Shown: positions 25,100 through 34,846 of the stretch, one piece after another
Position numbering within the stretch: the stretch's first letter is position 1
How the letters are laid out: every line of letters starts with the position of its first letter
DNA from: Anaerostipes amylophilus
GTDB lineage: Bacteria > Bacillota > Clostridia > Lachnospirales > Lachnospiraceae
Length of the DNA stretch: 64,000 nucleotides
Assembly: GCF_025567365.1 (NCBI RefSeq)
Contig: NZ_JAOQJG010000004.1
Span: 1-64,000, forward strand
Reading direction: 5' to 3'
Made by a program: the position numbers and the translations under genes
The notes under the pieces: generated by a model
Told to the model about the DNA's origin: nothing
The model's database searches: none
The model's input: the letters and a program-made list of their open reading frames with translations, nothing else

Positions 25100-28000
25100 G
25101 TGAAAAAGAAGAGATCATTATTGCAGATCATGTTAATACCGATGCTTGTGATCATATTGATCCAGGGGAGTATACCGTTTTTGACACTTGTACTGAGCGG
25201 GATCAAGAAGAGTCTGGAAGATAATACGATACAGATGGATACGCATATGATAGAGAAAAACCAGTTGATCCTGCAAAATGATATGAATGAGAAATGGCGT
25301 ACGATCTACAAAGAGAGTGATGGGCTTTCACTGAATCTCGAGAATTTATTAAAAAGTGATCATAAAACGATAAAGCAGTTTTTGAAATCAAAAGAATTAC
25401 AGGGGCAGTATCTGGAAAAGGTATTCCCACAGCTTTTGAGTACACTACAGTATAATACAACATCTGGTGTTTTCCTAGTACTGGCGAATGACCAGGATAT
25501 TTCAAAAGAAGCAGATTATCAAGGAGTTTTTGTAAGAGATTCTAATCCACAGTCTAAGACAGTTTCGAATACAGATTTACTAATGGAACGTGGCAGTAAG
25601 AAGCTGTCTCATAATGAGAAGATTTCCTTAGATAGTCCGTGGGTAACCAATTTCCATTTTTGTGGAAATGGACAGCGAAGTGCCGATGATTTTTATTATC
25701 AGCCATACATAGCGGCACAGAAATATAAAGACAGTAAGATGGTCGATCTTGGCTATTGGGCTAAGCCATTTATCTTGGAAGACAGTTATTTGGATGATCA
25801 TAAGATGATCACTTATTCTGTACCTTTGAAGTATGATGGAGAAATCTATGGAGTTTTGGGAGTGGAGATTTCCTTGGATTTTTTAAACAGTTACTATTCT
25901 GTACATGATCTTGATACTTCAAGAAATGCAGGATATGCATTGACGATCGATCAGTCGGATGATTCTGATAAAACTTATGAGATCATCAGTGGAAAAGGAA
26001 CACTTTATGATGCAGCAGCAAGAGTTGGAAAGACTTTAAAATTACAACAACAAACAGGAAAAGAATTATATAAAGTGAAGGATGCTTTTGTTGGAACGCA
26101 AAGAATCTATGCGATCACAAAACCTCTAAAATTATATAGTAATAATGTACCATATGAGGATACGAAGTGGACATTGTGTGGATTTGTTACAGAGGATTCT
26201 ATCTATGGACTTGGGAATCAGGTATATATGTGGATCATTGCAACAATCATAGGAAGTACATTATGTGCAGTTATCCTTTTATATATTTTGATACGTTATG
26301 TGACAAAACCAGTATATACGCTTGCTGAAAGTGTAAGAGGCGGGGTTAAGAAAATTCATCAGTATGGATCATCATCGATCAAAGAAATCAATGAACTTCA
26401 TGAAGTGATCGAAACATTGACAGATGCACAGCAAGAAGCAGAAGATAGGCTGTTGGAAGAAAAAGAACGTTATAAGATTGCAGTAGAGACATCCAATGAT
26501 TTGTTCTTTACTTATCGTAAGAAGGATAAGATCCTTGAAATTGTAAACAGCAAAGAATTTGATGGAGTCTGGAAATGCAAAGACCATCCAGAATATTTAA
26601 GAAACGAGTGTATCCATCCGGAAGACCGCAAGAAAGTATTTGACATTTTTAAGACAGACGAGAAGAAATTGAATATTGAATGCCGTTTAAGAGAGAATGT
26701 TCATAAAGACTATAAATGGGTAAATCTGACGGGAAGTGTGATGAAGGATGAGAATGGAGAATATGATCGTGTGGTTGCCTGTGTACATGACATTCAGCAG
26801 CACAAGATGTTAGAAGAAGCACAGAAAAATAAACAGATTCTTGATTCTACAACTAAGTTTTACCGTTTGGAACATGGAATTAATGAAATCATGTTACGAA
26901 TGAAACAGGTTCATAAGTCAGTATTCACAGAACTTGAGATTGATCAGTTTACAAAATTAAACCAAAAATATGGTCTGGTATTTGGAGACCTGATACTGGA
27001 ACATTTAGCAAAGATCATTCGTAGAGAATGTATAGAGCAGAAGATCAACGATGCTATTTTTATTCGTGGAAATGCAGGAAAGATTGTAATCTGGATTCCA
27101 CACAAAAGTGTAGATGATATGAAACAACTTCTTGATCTGATCAGAGAAGATTTTGAAAATATGATTCATAAAGATTATCAGGAATTAAGCTTTAAGGCAG
27201 GAATATCTATGATATCAAAGGATGATGATATATGGGAAATGCTAAAACAGACAGAAAAAGCTTTACAGCTAGCAAAAAGCAAGCAGATGAAAGAACTTTG
27301 TTATGAAGAATTATCCAAAGAAGAACAGATCATTCCTAAAGATATGAAGATTGAAGAACGCCCAATTTTTGAAAAGCTAAAAGAAATGAGTCTGTCATCA
27401 TTGGCATTAAATTTATTTGATCGTAGTAGTGATATGAAGGTTGCAATGGATGTACTTGCTCTGAAACTTCAGGAAGTTTGTCATCTTAAAAATCTTGAGA
27501 TCATAAACTTTAGCAAAGAATATCTGGTAAATAGCTATTCCTATCAGTGGAAACAGGAAGATACACAAAAATGGAGCGGAATCGTACATTGTAATGCAAC
27601 ACAATATGCAGATTTCATAAAAAATAACATTAAGCAAAAGATTCTTCCAATCACACAAAAGCTGCGTCAGGAACCATTACTGAAAGACTTTGTCAAAGAA
27701 CAAGATGGTATGATCTTCCATATGCTTGATGATGGAGAATATTCTGGAAGTGTATTATTTATTGGAGTAGAGCGTCAATATATTTATGAGGAGAAAGAGC
27801 AGAAACAGTTAGAAGAGATTAGTGCGATCATCCAAAACCGAATGAACCTGCAACGTCACAATCTCCTGGCTCAGGCAAAATCTGATTTCCTTGCACGAAT
27901 GTCACATGAAATCAGGACACCAATGAATGGTATTATCGGTATGACGGAGATTGCTTTAAGAGAAGATCAAGGGGAAGCAAGAAGAATGGATTGTTTAAGA

Positions 28001-28996
28001 AAGATTCAGAGTTCTTCTACATATCTGCTTGGCATTTTGAATGATATTCTTGATATGAGCAAGATTGAAAGTGGGAAGATGCAGCTTGTAAAAAAGAAAT
28101 ATTCATTGAATCAAGTGATCGAAGATCTAAGCGTTGTGATGGAATCAAAGATAAAGCAAAAGAAGCTACATTTTGTAAAACAGATTGAACTGATTCACCA
28201 TACATTCATATGCGATGAACTAAGACTTAATCAGATTCTTGTGAATCTCTTAAGTAATTCGGTCAAATATTGTGATGAAGCTGGATATATCTCACTGATC
28301 GTGAAAGAAACAGCTATGGATGAGAAACATTCTGATGTTTATTTTGCGGTGCAGGATAATGGATGAGGAATTGCAAAAGATAAGCAGGAGATCATTTTCA
28401 AACGTTTTGAGCAGGCCGATAATTCTGATCTCGCAAGAAGACAAGGAACAGGACTGGGACTTGCAATCAGTAATCGTTTAGTTCATATGATGGATTCAGA
28501 GATTGAACTTCAAAGTGAGTTAGGAAAAGGAAGTATCTTTGGATTTCATGTGACACTGGAACTTGCACAAGATCAGGAAGAGGTAAAGAAAGCAGAGGAT
28601 CATCCATTAAATGTGGAAGGAAAGAGAATTTTGATCGCAGAAGATAATGAGCTGAATATGGAAATCATTACAACGATACTAAAGGACTATAAAGTGATCG
28701 TGGAATCTGTTTATAATGGACAAGAAGCATTGGATAAGATCAAAGCAAGTGCTCCAGGATATTATGATCTTATTTTTATGGATATCATGATGCCAGTGAT
28801 GGATGGGCTTGAGGCAACCAAAGAGATTCGAAGACTTTCAAGAAGAGATTGTCAGGAGATTCCAATCATAGCAATGAGTGCGAATGCATTTGATGAAGAT
28901 GTGAAAAAGTCTCTTGCAAGTGGGATGAATGGACATTTATCTAAACCGATCGATCTTGCTAAGTTGGAAGAGGTTTTATTGTTAATATCTTCTTAG
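25100..28996 (+). pseudogene. Hybrid histidine kinase interrupted by an in-frame TGA
   Basis: Read through the stop, this is a 1298-codon hybrid sensor. Order: N-terminal membrane helix, extracytoplasmic Cache-like region (to about 370), second helix (about 375-397), PAS domain (about 450-570), a degenerate GGDEF-like domain (about 595-745, signature reading GNAGK), a GAF-like region, HisKA with His936 in MSHEIRTPMNG, ATPase domain and a receiver with Asp1228 in FMDIMMPVMDG. The codon after DNG in the G1 box (28364-28366) is TGA where relatives have Ile, Met or Cys; the frame is intact on both sides. The truncated product lacks the end of the ATP-binding domain and the receiver and should be inactive. 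GTG start with AGGGGAGA upstream. A single-base change (for example TGC to TGA) or an assembly error would explain it. Confidence 0.8.
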
Positions 28997-29060
28997 TCTT
29001 TATAGATATCAGATGAGTATATGCGTATTTTATTTCATACTTTCTTCTAAAAAAAAGGTA

Positions 29061-29069
29061 TGTTACAAT
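29061..29069 (+). promoter_or_regulatory. Extended -10 promoter of the DUF368 gene
   Basis: TGT-TACAAT (29061-29069), 43 nt before the start codon; no good -35 box. Confidence 0.4.
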
Positions 29070-29112
29070 ACTATGAGTTGTATATTAACAAATAACAGGA
29101 GAAAGAGGTAGT

Positions 29113-29982
29113 ATGCTAAATTTTATCAGAGGATTTTGTATGGCATTAGCTGACAGCGTTCCGGGTGTATCTGGTGGAACGGTTGCGTTCTTACTTGGAT
29201 TTTATGACAAGTTTATCACATCACTCGATCATTTGATGTCAGGAACAAAAGAAGAAAGAATCGAAGCAATCAAGTTTTTAATAAGAATTGGAATTGGATG
29301 GGTAATCGGAATGGGGGCAGCGGTTTCTGTTCTGGCTAGTATTTTTGATGATAAGATCTATGAGATCAGTTCCTTATTCTTAGGACTTATCATCTTTGCG
29401 ATTCCAATGATCTGTAAAGAAGAGAGGGATTCCTTAAAAGGGAAATATCAGAATATCATTTTTGTAGTGATCGGAGTTGTATTAGTTGCAGCGATCACAT
29501 ATTTTAATCCGGTATCTGGAAAAGGTATCAGTGTCAGTGTAGAACATTTAAATGTTACACTTGGTATTTACATCTTTGCGGTAGCAATGGTAGCAATTTC
29601 AGCAATGGTGCTTCCTGGGATTTCAGGATCAACTATGCTTTTGATCTTTGGATTATACATTCCAGTGATCACTGCTGTTAAAGAAGTAATGCATCTAAAT
29701 CTGTCTTACTTTCCAGTTGTTGTGATCTTCGGACTTGGAGTCTTAACAGGGATCGCACTTGTCATTAAATTGATCAAGAGAGCTTTGGAAAATCATCGTT
29801 CAGCAATGATTTATTTTGTCATTGGAATGATGATCGGGTCTTTATATGCAATCGTTATGGGACCAACAACACTGGAGAATACGAAGGCAGCAATGACACT
29901 TCATACGTTCCATCCGGTATTCTTTATTATCGGTATTGCAATCGTTTTTGGACTTGAGAAGATCAAAGCAATTTCTGAATAA
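29113..29982 (+). CDS. DUF368 family membrane protein (PopT-type undecaprenyl phosphate translocase)
   Basis: A 289-aa integral membrane protein with about eight helices. The two repeated re-entrant motifs of the family are clear: ADSVPGVSGGTVAFLLGFYD near the N-terminus and VLPGISGSTMLLIFGLY in the second half. Members of this family have been shown to return undecaprenyl phosphate across the membrane for reuse in wall synthesis; the role here is assigned by family. AGGAGAAAGAGG precedes the ATG. It stands alone, with a terminator downstream. Confidence 0.9.
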   Translation: MLNFIRGFCMALADSVPGVSGGTVAFLLGFYDKFITSLDHLMSGTKEERIEAIKFLIRIGIGWVIGMGAAVSVLASIFDDKIYEISSLFLGLIIFAIPMICKEERDSLKGKYQNIIFVVIGVVLVAAITYFNPVSGKGISVSVEHLNVTLGIYIFAVAMVAISAMVLPGISGSTMLLIFGLYIPVITAVKEVMHLNLSYFPVVVIFGLGVLTGIALVIKLIKRALENHRSAMIYFVIGMMIGSLYAIVMGPTTLENTKAAMTLHTFHPVFFIIGIAIVFGLEKIKAISE

Positions 29983-30015
29983 TCCAATGAATTTAATAAA
30001 ATACGAGAGTATAAT

Positions 30016-30056
30016 AAAGGAGTTTTGCAGAATTTTATCTGTAAAGCTCCTTTTTT
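30016..30056 (+). terminator. Terminator downstream of the DUF368 gene
   Basis: A 16-bp stem with two G-U pairs (from 30016) encloses a short loop and ends in TTTTTT (30051-30056). Confidence 0.85.
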
Positions 30057-30233
30057 GCATATGTTATGTATGTCGTAAAATTACGATTGTAAATTCATAA
30101 CAAACATTCACAGTTTTGACATAATCCTATGATAGAATAAAATCAACAAAATGAGAAAAGCTGTTTTTTACTCGATAGGAAGTACAGTATTATAAATGAT
30201 CGTATAAAAATAAAATCAGGAGGAAGATATAAG

Positions 30234-30914
30234 GTGAGTGAATTAAAGATATTAGTTGTGGATGATGAAAGCAGAATGCGAAAGCTAGTGAAAGACTTTC
30301 TCACAAGAGCAGGCTATCAGGTACTAGAAGCACAGGATGGTGAAGAAGCGGTTGATACCTTTTATTCTACAAAAGGAATCAATCTTTTAGTCTTAGACGT
30401 TATGATGCCGAAGATGGACGGATGGGAAGTTGTCAAAGAGATCCGTAAGGTATCGAAAGTTCCGATTATCATGCTGACAGCCAAGGATCAGGAACAGGAC
30501 GAGCTTCTTGGATTTGAACTTGGGGTGGATGAATACATTTCCAAGCCATTCAGCCCAAAGATTTTAGTAGCCAGAGTGGAAGCTCTTTTAAGAAGAACGG
30601 TTCAGACAGAAGGTGAACAGTTAGAAGCAGGCGGAATCGTGATGGATGTTGGAGGACACCATGTATCGATAGATGGGAAAGGAATCAATTTAAGTTATAA
30701 AGAATTTGAATTGTTACAATACTTTATGTCCAATCAGGGAAGAGCACTTACAAGAGAGAGTATCTTAAATCAGGTGTGGAATTATGACTATTTTGGAGAT
30801 GCCAGAACAATTGATACGCATGTGAAGAAATTAAGAAGTAAACTTGGCGAGAAAGGTTCTTACATTCATACGATCTGGGGCATGGGATATAAATTTGAGG
30901 TTGAAGAGAATTGA
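30234..30914 (+). CDS. OmpR-family response regulator
   Basis: A 226-aa regulator with a receiver domain (phospho-acceptor Asp in LLVLDVMMPKMDG, acidic pair in VVDDE, Lys in YISKPF) and a C-terminal winged helix (about 128-224; ARTIDTHVKKLRSKLGE, GMGYKF). The GTG start follows AGGAGG. It overlaps the kinase gene by 4 bp, so the two form a standard two-component pair. The 250-bp region upstream contains a palindrome TCGTAA-AA-TTACGA (30073-30086) and TTGACA at 30117-30122 but no convincing -10 at standard distance. Target genes are unknown. Confidence 0.93.
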   Translation: MSELKILVVDDESRMRKLVKDFLTRAGYQVLEAQDGEEAVDTFYSTKGINLLVLDVMMPKMDGWEVVKEIRKVSKVPIIMLTAKDQEQDELLGFELGVDEYISKPFSPKILVARVEALLRRTVQTEGEQLEAGGIVMDVGGHHVSIDGKGINLSYKEFELLQYFMSNQGRALTRESILNQVWNYDYFGDARTIDTHVKKLRSKLGEKGSYIHTIWGMGYKFEVEEN

Positions 30915-32389
30915 AAAAGAGAGTATTAAAAAACCGTTCAGTCCGAGTAAAGATGACTTTGATGCTGATCATTATCATGACATCGGTGATCTTATTGTCT
31001 GTATTAGTAAATCTTACGATGCTTAAAACATACTATACAGAAAAAGAGAAAAAGGCAATTAAGGAATCATACTGTGAGATACAGAAAGTGTTTAAGAAGG
31101 ATACAGTTCGTAAGAATGATGTTGATGAGATTGCCAAAAAGTATAATTATAGAATTATGATCAATGATTCGACAGGACAGAATGTATATAGCTCAGAAGG
31201 CGAAAAGAGTTTTATGTATAAAAACCTTTGGAATATTCTAAATAATAATCTGGACAGAATCAGTAATGAGATCAGCAAACAGGGATATGCAGTTATGACC
31301 AATTCCAATAAGAGTATTGGAACAAGTATTAATCTGATCGGATATCTGGAGGATGATTATACGGTGATCATTAGCACACCGATGGAAAGTATTCAGACAA
31401 GTGCAAGATTATCAGGACAGTTTACGATGTATGTTGGATTGGTCTTGATCGTTTGTGGTGCAGTGGCAATGTATTTATACAGCCGCCAGTTTACAAAGCC
31501 AATCGAAGATATGGCAAAAGCAGCGAATCAGATGTCGCATCTTGATTTTGATGTAAAAGTACCAACAGGATCAGATGACGAACTTGGAAGGCTTGGGAAC
31601 AGTATCAATGAGCTATCGTCTAAATTGGAATTAACTATTTCAGAACTAAAAACGGCAAACAATGAGCTTCAAAAGGATATTGAGCAGAAAGTTCAGATTG
31701 ATGAGATGCGAAAGGAATTCTTATCCCATGTATCACATGAATTAAAGACGCCGATCGCATTGATCCAAGGATATTCAGAAGGGCTGAAAGACAATATCTT
31801 AGATGACGAAGAAAGCAAGGAATTCTACTGTGACGTTATCGCAGATGAAGCAAAGAAGATGAACAGGATGGTTCAGAAACTGCTGACACTCAATCAGATT
31901 GAGTTTGGAAATAATCAGGTTAACATGGAACGATTTGATATTACGGAAATGATTCAAAATATGGTGGAAGCAAGTAAGATCCTTGTGGAGAAACAAGGAG
32001 TTCAGATTATTTTTGATGAACCAGAGACACATGTGTGGGCAGATGAATTTATGATCGAAGAGGTTGTGAATAACTACTTGAGCAATGCAAGAAATCATGT
32101 TACAGATGGAGGAATCATCAAAGTAAGCTATTGTCAGCATGGAAAGGACTTAAGAGTCAAAGTATTCAATACAGGAGATCATATTCCACAGGAAGATATC
32201 AATAAGCTTTGGGTAAAATTTTATAAAGTCGATAAGGCAAGAACAAGAGAATACGGTGGAAGCGGAATTGGATTGTCTATCGTTGAAGCTACGATGAAAG
32301 CCCATGGCAAAGATTACGGAGTTACGAATGTAGAAGGTGGAGTAGAATTTTACTTTGAAGTAGAATCCGCAGATTCTGAATCCGAATAG
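30911..32389 (+). CDS. HAMP-containing sensor histidine kinase
   Basis: A 492-aa kinase. Two membrane helices (about 13-35 and 172-192) flank an extracytoplasmic sensor of about 135 residues; HAMP follows (to about 245), then HisKA with the phosphorylated His in HVSHELKTPIALIQGYSEGL (near 280) and an ATPase domain with GGSGIGLSIVEA. The TTG start overlaps the stop of the response regulator (TTGA), which implies coupled translation. The N box and G boxes look intact, unlike the hybrid kinase upstream. The stimulus cannot be inferred. Confidence 0.92.
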   Translation: MKKRVLKNRSVRVKMTLMLIIIMTSVILLSVLVNLTMLKTYYTEKEKKAIKESYCEIQKVFKKDTVRKNDVDEIAKKYNYRIMINDSTGQNVYSSEGEKSFMYKNLWNILNNNLDRISNEISKQGYAVMTNSNKSIGTSINLIGYLEDDYTVIISTPMESIQTSARLSGQFTMYVGLVLIVCGAVAMYLYSRQFTKPIEDMAKAANQMSHLDFDVKVPTGSDDELGRLGNSINELSSKLELTISELKTANNELQKDIEQKVQIDEMRKEFLSHVSHELKTPIALIQGYSEGLKDNILDDEESKEFYCDVIADEAKKMNRMVQKLLTLNQIEFGNNQVNMERFDITEMIQNMVEASKILVEKQGVQIIFDEPETHVWADEFMIEEVVNNYLSNARNHVTDGGIIKVSYCQHGKDLRVKVFNTGDHIPQEDINKLWVKFYKVDKARTREYGGSGIGLSIVEATMKAHGKDYGVTNVEGGVEFYFEVESADSESE

Positions 32390-32433
32390 TATGATTCAAT
32401 GTAAAAATAATACAGACAAGGAAACGATTCTTG

Positions 32434-32442
32434 TGGTATGAT
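32434..32442 (+). promoter_or_regulatory. Extended -10 promoter of the Sir2-hisH-hisF operon
   Basis: TGG-TATGAT (32434-32442), with AGACAA at -35 distance. It overlaps an upstream in-frame ATG, arguing that translation starts later, at 32521. A hairpin (about 32462-32486) lies in the leader. Confidence 0.5.
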
Positions 32443-32520
32443 ATAGAAAGAGTAAAAGCAGGGGAAATCAGTGTAAGCTGGTTTCCTTTGGCAAATAAGG
32501 ATAAAAAGGATGAAAGAAAT

Positions 32521-33300
32521 ATGTTAAAAGATTACAAAGACCAGATTCAAGATGCAGACCTTGTATTAGTTGGAATCGGACGAGAATTACGTGCAGACCG
32601 TCTGATCGATTTTAAGAAAGCAATCACAAATGAACATTATCAGAATCTGATCGGCAAAGATGATGAAGATTCCAAATGGATGAGAACAGTCTACGAAAGA
32701 GAATATTTATTATCTATGAAAGAGACAGATCTGTTCAAAGAATTAGAAGAAGTTTTAGAAGGAAAAGAATATTTTGTAGTGACAAGCAATGATGATGGAT
32801 TATTATATCATACTCATTTAAAGAAAGATCATGTTACTGCACCATGTGGCAACGGTGATTTCTTCCAGTGCAGCGGACCATGTGATGAACAGCTCTATCC
32901 AGCCAACTTAGGACTTAAAGATCTAATTGATTATTACGAGAAAACAGGTAAGATAGAACATCTGGAGTGTCCAAAGTGTGGCAAACAATTAATCTTTAAT
33001 GTCCGTACAGAAGAGACAAAATCCATCTATATCGAAGGAGCCTACCTAAATTCATGGGCAAGTTATACGAAATGGCTCCAAAACACTTTAAATAAAAAGC
33101 TTTTTATATTAGAATTAGGAGAAGGTTTTGAAGTCCCAAGTTTGTTCCGCTGGCCTTTCGAGAAGATGGCATTCTACAATGAGAAAGCAACTTTTGTAAG
33201 AGTGCATCATTCACTTTACCAGATTGGAAAAGAGATCAAAGAAAAAGGAATCGGGATCAAGATGGACAGCCGTGACTTTTTAAACATAGCACACGAATAG
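32521..33300 (+). CDS. Sir2-like NAD-dependent protein, divergent
   Basis: A 259-aa protein from ATG 32521; a longer reading from 32431 would start inside the promoter. It has a Rossmann-type opening (ADLVLVGIGRELRADR), VTSNDDGLLYH in place of the TQNID motif, a four-cysteine zinc site (CSGPC, CPKCG) and LGEGFEVPSLFRWPFE, which resembles the C-terminal part of atypical sirtuins. The classical catalytic pattern is altered, so deacylase or ADP-ribosyltransferase activity is uncertain. It is followed after 12 nt by hisH, so it may be co-expressed with imidazole glycerol phosphate synthase; no biochemical link is known to me. Confidence 0.7.
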   Translation: MLKDYKDQIQDADLVLVGIGRELRADRLIDFKKAITNEHYQNLIGKDDEDSKWMRTVYEREYLLSMKETDLFKELEEVLEGKEYFVVTSNDDGLLYHTHLKKDHVTAPCGNGDFFQCSGPCDEQLYPANLGLKDLIDYYEKTGKIEHLECPKCGKQLIFNVRTEETKSIYIEGAYLNSWASYTKWLQNTLNKKLFILELGEGFEVPSLFRWPFEKMAFYNEKATFVRVHHSLYQIGKEIKEKGIGIKMDSRDFLNIAHE

Positions 33301-33312
33301 AGGAGACAGCCT

Positions 33313-33918
33313 ATGATAGCGATTATCGATTATGATGCAGGAAATATCAAAAGTGTTGAGAAAGCACTGAATTACCTCGGAGAAGAAGCAATCATCACAA
33401 GAGATCACGATGAGATCGTAAACAGCGACAAAGTCATTCTTCCAGGAGTTGGAGCATTTGCAGATGCGATGGAGAAGATTCGTCATTATGGATTAGAAGA
33501 TACGATTCATGAAGTCGTAGAGAAGAATATTCCATTTTTAGGGATCTGTCTTGGGCTACAGTTAATGTTTGAATCTAGTGATGAAGGACCAGGGGTGAAA
33601 GGACTTGGATTATTACCAGGAAAGATCTTAAGAATTCCAAAGAGTGGAGATTTAAAGATTCCACATATGGGATGGAATAATATCAAAGTTAAAGAAGGTT
33701 CTAGATTATTCAAAGGACTTCCAGATAATCCATATGTATATTTTGTACATTCCTATTATCTTCAGGCAGACGATGAAGATATCGTAGCAGCAACAACCGA
33801 ATATGGTGTGAAGATTCACGCAGCAGTAGAGAAAGACAACATCTTTGCCTGCCAGTTCCATCCGGAAAAGAGCAGCACCGTAGGACTACAGATTTTAAAG
33901 AACTTCGTTTCACTATAG
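33313..33918 (+). CDS. hisH: Imidazole glycerol phosphate synthase, glutaminase subunit
   Basis: A 201-aa class I glutamine amidotransferase. The nucleophile cysteine lies in GICLGLQLMF and the His/Glu pair in FHPEKSS. It hydrolyses glutamine and channels ammonia to HisF for histidine and AICAR formation. AGGAG precedes the start. It is paired with hisF after 12 nt, but the other histidine genes are not in this window. Confidence 0.95.
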   Translation: MIAIIDYDAGNIKSVEKALNYLGEEAIITRDHDEIVNSDKVILPGVGAFADAMEKIRHYGLEDTIHEVVEKNIPFLGICLGLQLMFESSDEGPGVKGLGLLPGKILRIPKSGDLKIPHMGWNNIKVKEGSRLFKGLPDNPYVYFVHSYYLQADDEDIVAATTEYGVKIHAAVEKDNIFACQFHPEKSSTVGLQILKNFVSL

Positions 33919-33930
33919 GAGGAATTGGCG

Positions 33931-34692
33931 ATGCATACAAAGAGAATTATCCCATGTTTAGATGTCAAAGCAGGACGCGTTGTGAAAGGTGTCAATTTCG
34001 TTAATCTGATTGATGCCGGAGATCCGGTAGAGATCGCAGCAGCATATGACAAAGCAGGTGCAGATGAGCTTGTATTCTTAGATATCACAGCATCATCCGA
34101 TGCAAGAAATATCATGATCGATATGGTAAGAAAAGTCGCAGAAAAAGTATTTATTCCATTTACCGTCGGTGGAGGGATCCGTACTGTGGATGACTTTAAA
34201 GCAATCTTACGAGAAGGCGCAGATAAGATTTCGATTAATTCCTCAGCAATCAATACACCGAATCTGATCAATGATGCAGCAGACAAATTCGGAAGCCAGT
34301 GTGTTGTTGTAGCGATTGATGCCAAACGCAGAGCCGACGGAAGCGGATGGAATGTCTACAAGAACGGTGGAAGAATCGATGTAGGCTTAGATGCTGTAGA
34401 ATGGGCCATGGAAGCAAACCGCCGTGGAGCAGGAGAAATCCTGTTAACAAGCATGGACTGTGACGGAACGAAAGCAGGATATGACAATAAACTGACAAGA
34501 ATCATTGCAGAGAATGTTGATATTCCAGTGATCGCATCTGGTGGTGCGGGGAATAAAGAACATTTTTATGATACATTGACAGAAGGAAAAGCAGATGCAG
34601 CATTGGCGGCTTCACTGTTCCATTTTAATGAATTGAAGATATCTGATCTCAAGGAATATCTGGATCAGAGAGGGATTAGTGTCAGACGATAG
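33931..34692 (+). CDS. hisF: Imidazole glycerol phosphate synthase, cyclase subunit
   Basis: A 253-aa (beta/alpha)8 barrel. The catalytic aspartates are in CLDVKAGRVVKG (Asp near 11) and LTSMDCDGTKAGYD (Asp near 130); ASGGAGN is a phosphate-binding loop. ATG 33931 follows AGGAGGA at 7 nt; an in-frame TTG at 33925 is too close to that site. It combines with HisH to close the imidazole ring. A terminator follows. Confidence 0.95.
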   Translation: MHTKRIIPCLDVKAGRVVKGVNFVNLIDAGDPVEIAAAYDKAGADELVFLDITASSDARNIMIDMVRKVAEKVFIPFTVGGGIRTVDDFKAILREGADKISINSSAINTPNLINDAADKFGSQCVVVAIDAKRRADGSGWNVYKNGGRIDVGLDAVEWAMEANRRGAGEILLTSMDCDGTKAGYDNKLTRIIAENVDIPVIASGGAGNKEHFYDTLTEGKADAALAASLFHFNELKISDLKEYLDQRGISVRR

Positions 34693-34716
34693 AATTATAT
34701 CATTTGATGATAAGGA

Positions 34717-34752
34717 AAGAAGACTCTTTTTTTGTGAGGAGTCTTCTTTTTT
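34717..34752 (+). terminator. Terminator downstream of hisF
   Basis: A 10-bp stem (34717-34726 with 34739-34748) with T-run to 34752. Confidence 0.85.
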
Positions 34753-34774
34753 AATACAATGTTATTGTAAAATA

Positions 34775-34803
34775 TTGACAGGAATAAACAAATGTGTTTT
34801 AAT
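34775..34803 (+). promoter_or_regulatory. Promoter of the Rpn-type remnant
   Basis: TTGACA (34775-34780), 17 nt, TTTAAT (34798-34803). The promoter and the ribosome site of the broken gene are both intact. Confidence 0.6.
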
Positions 34804-34846
34804 TACATAAAATACAAACATTTACATAATAAACAGGAGGGGACAT

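Noticed and set aside
28364..28366. TGA as a selenocysteine codon in the hybrid kinase
   Set aside because: Histidine kinase G1 boxes are not known selenoprotein sites, and no convincing SECIS-like hairpin was seen just downstream. A nonsense mutation is simpler.
30090..30140. PhoB/PhoP box upstream of the two-component genes
   Set aside because: TTCATA, TTCACA and TTGACA occur but not at the 11-bp period expected for Pho boxes.
32431..32520. N-terminal extension of the Sir2-like protein
   Set aside because: The extra 30 codons overlap the extended -10 promoter; the start at 32521 is preferred.
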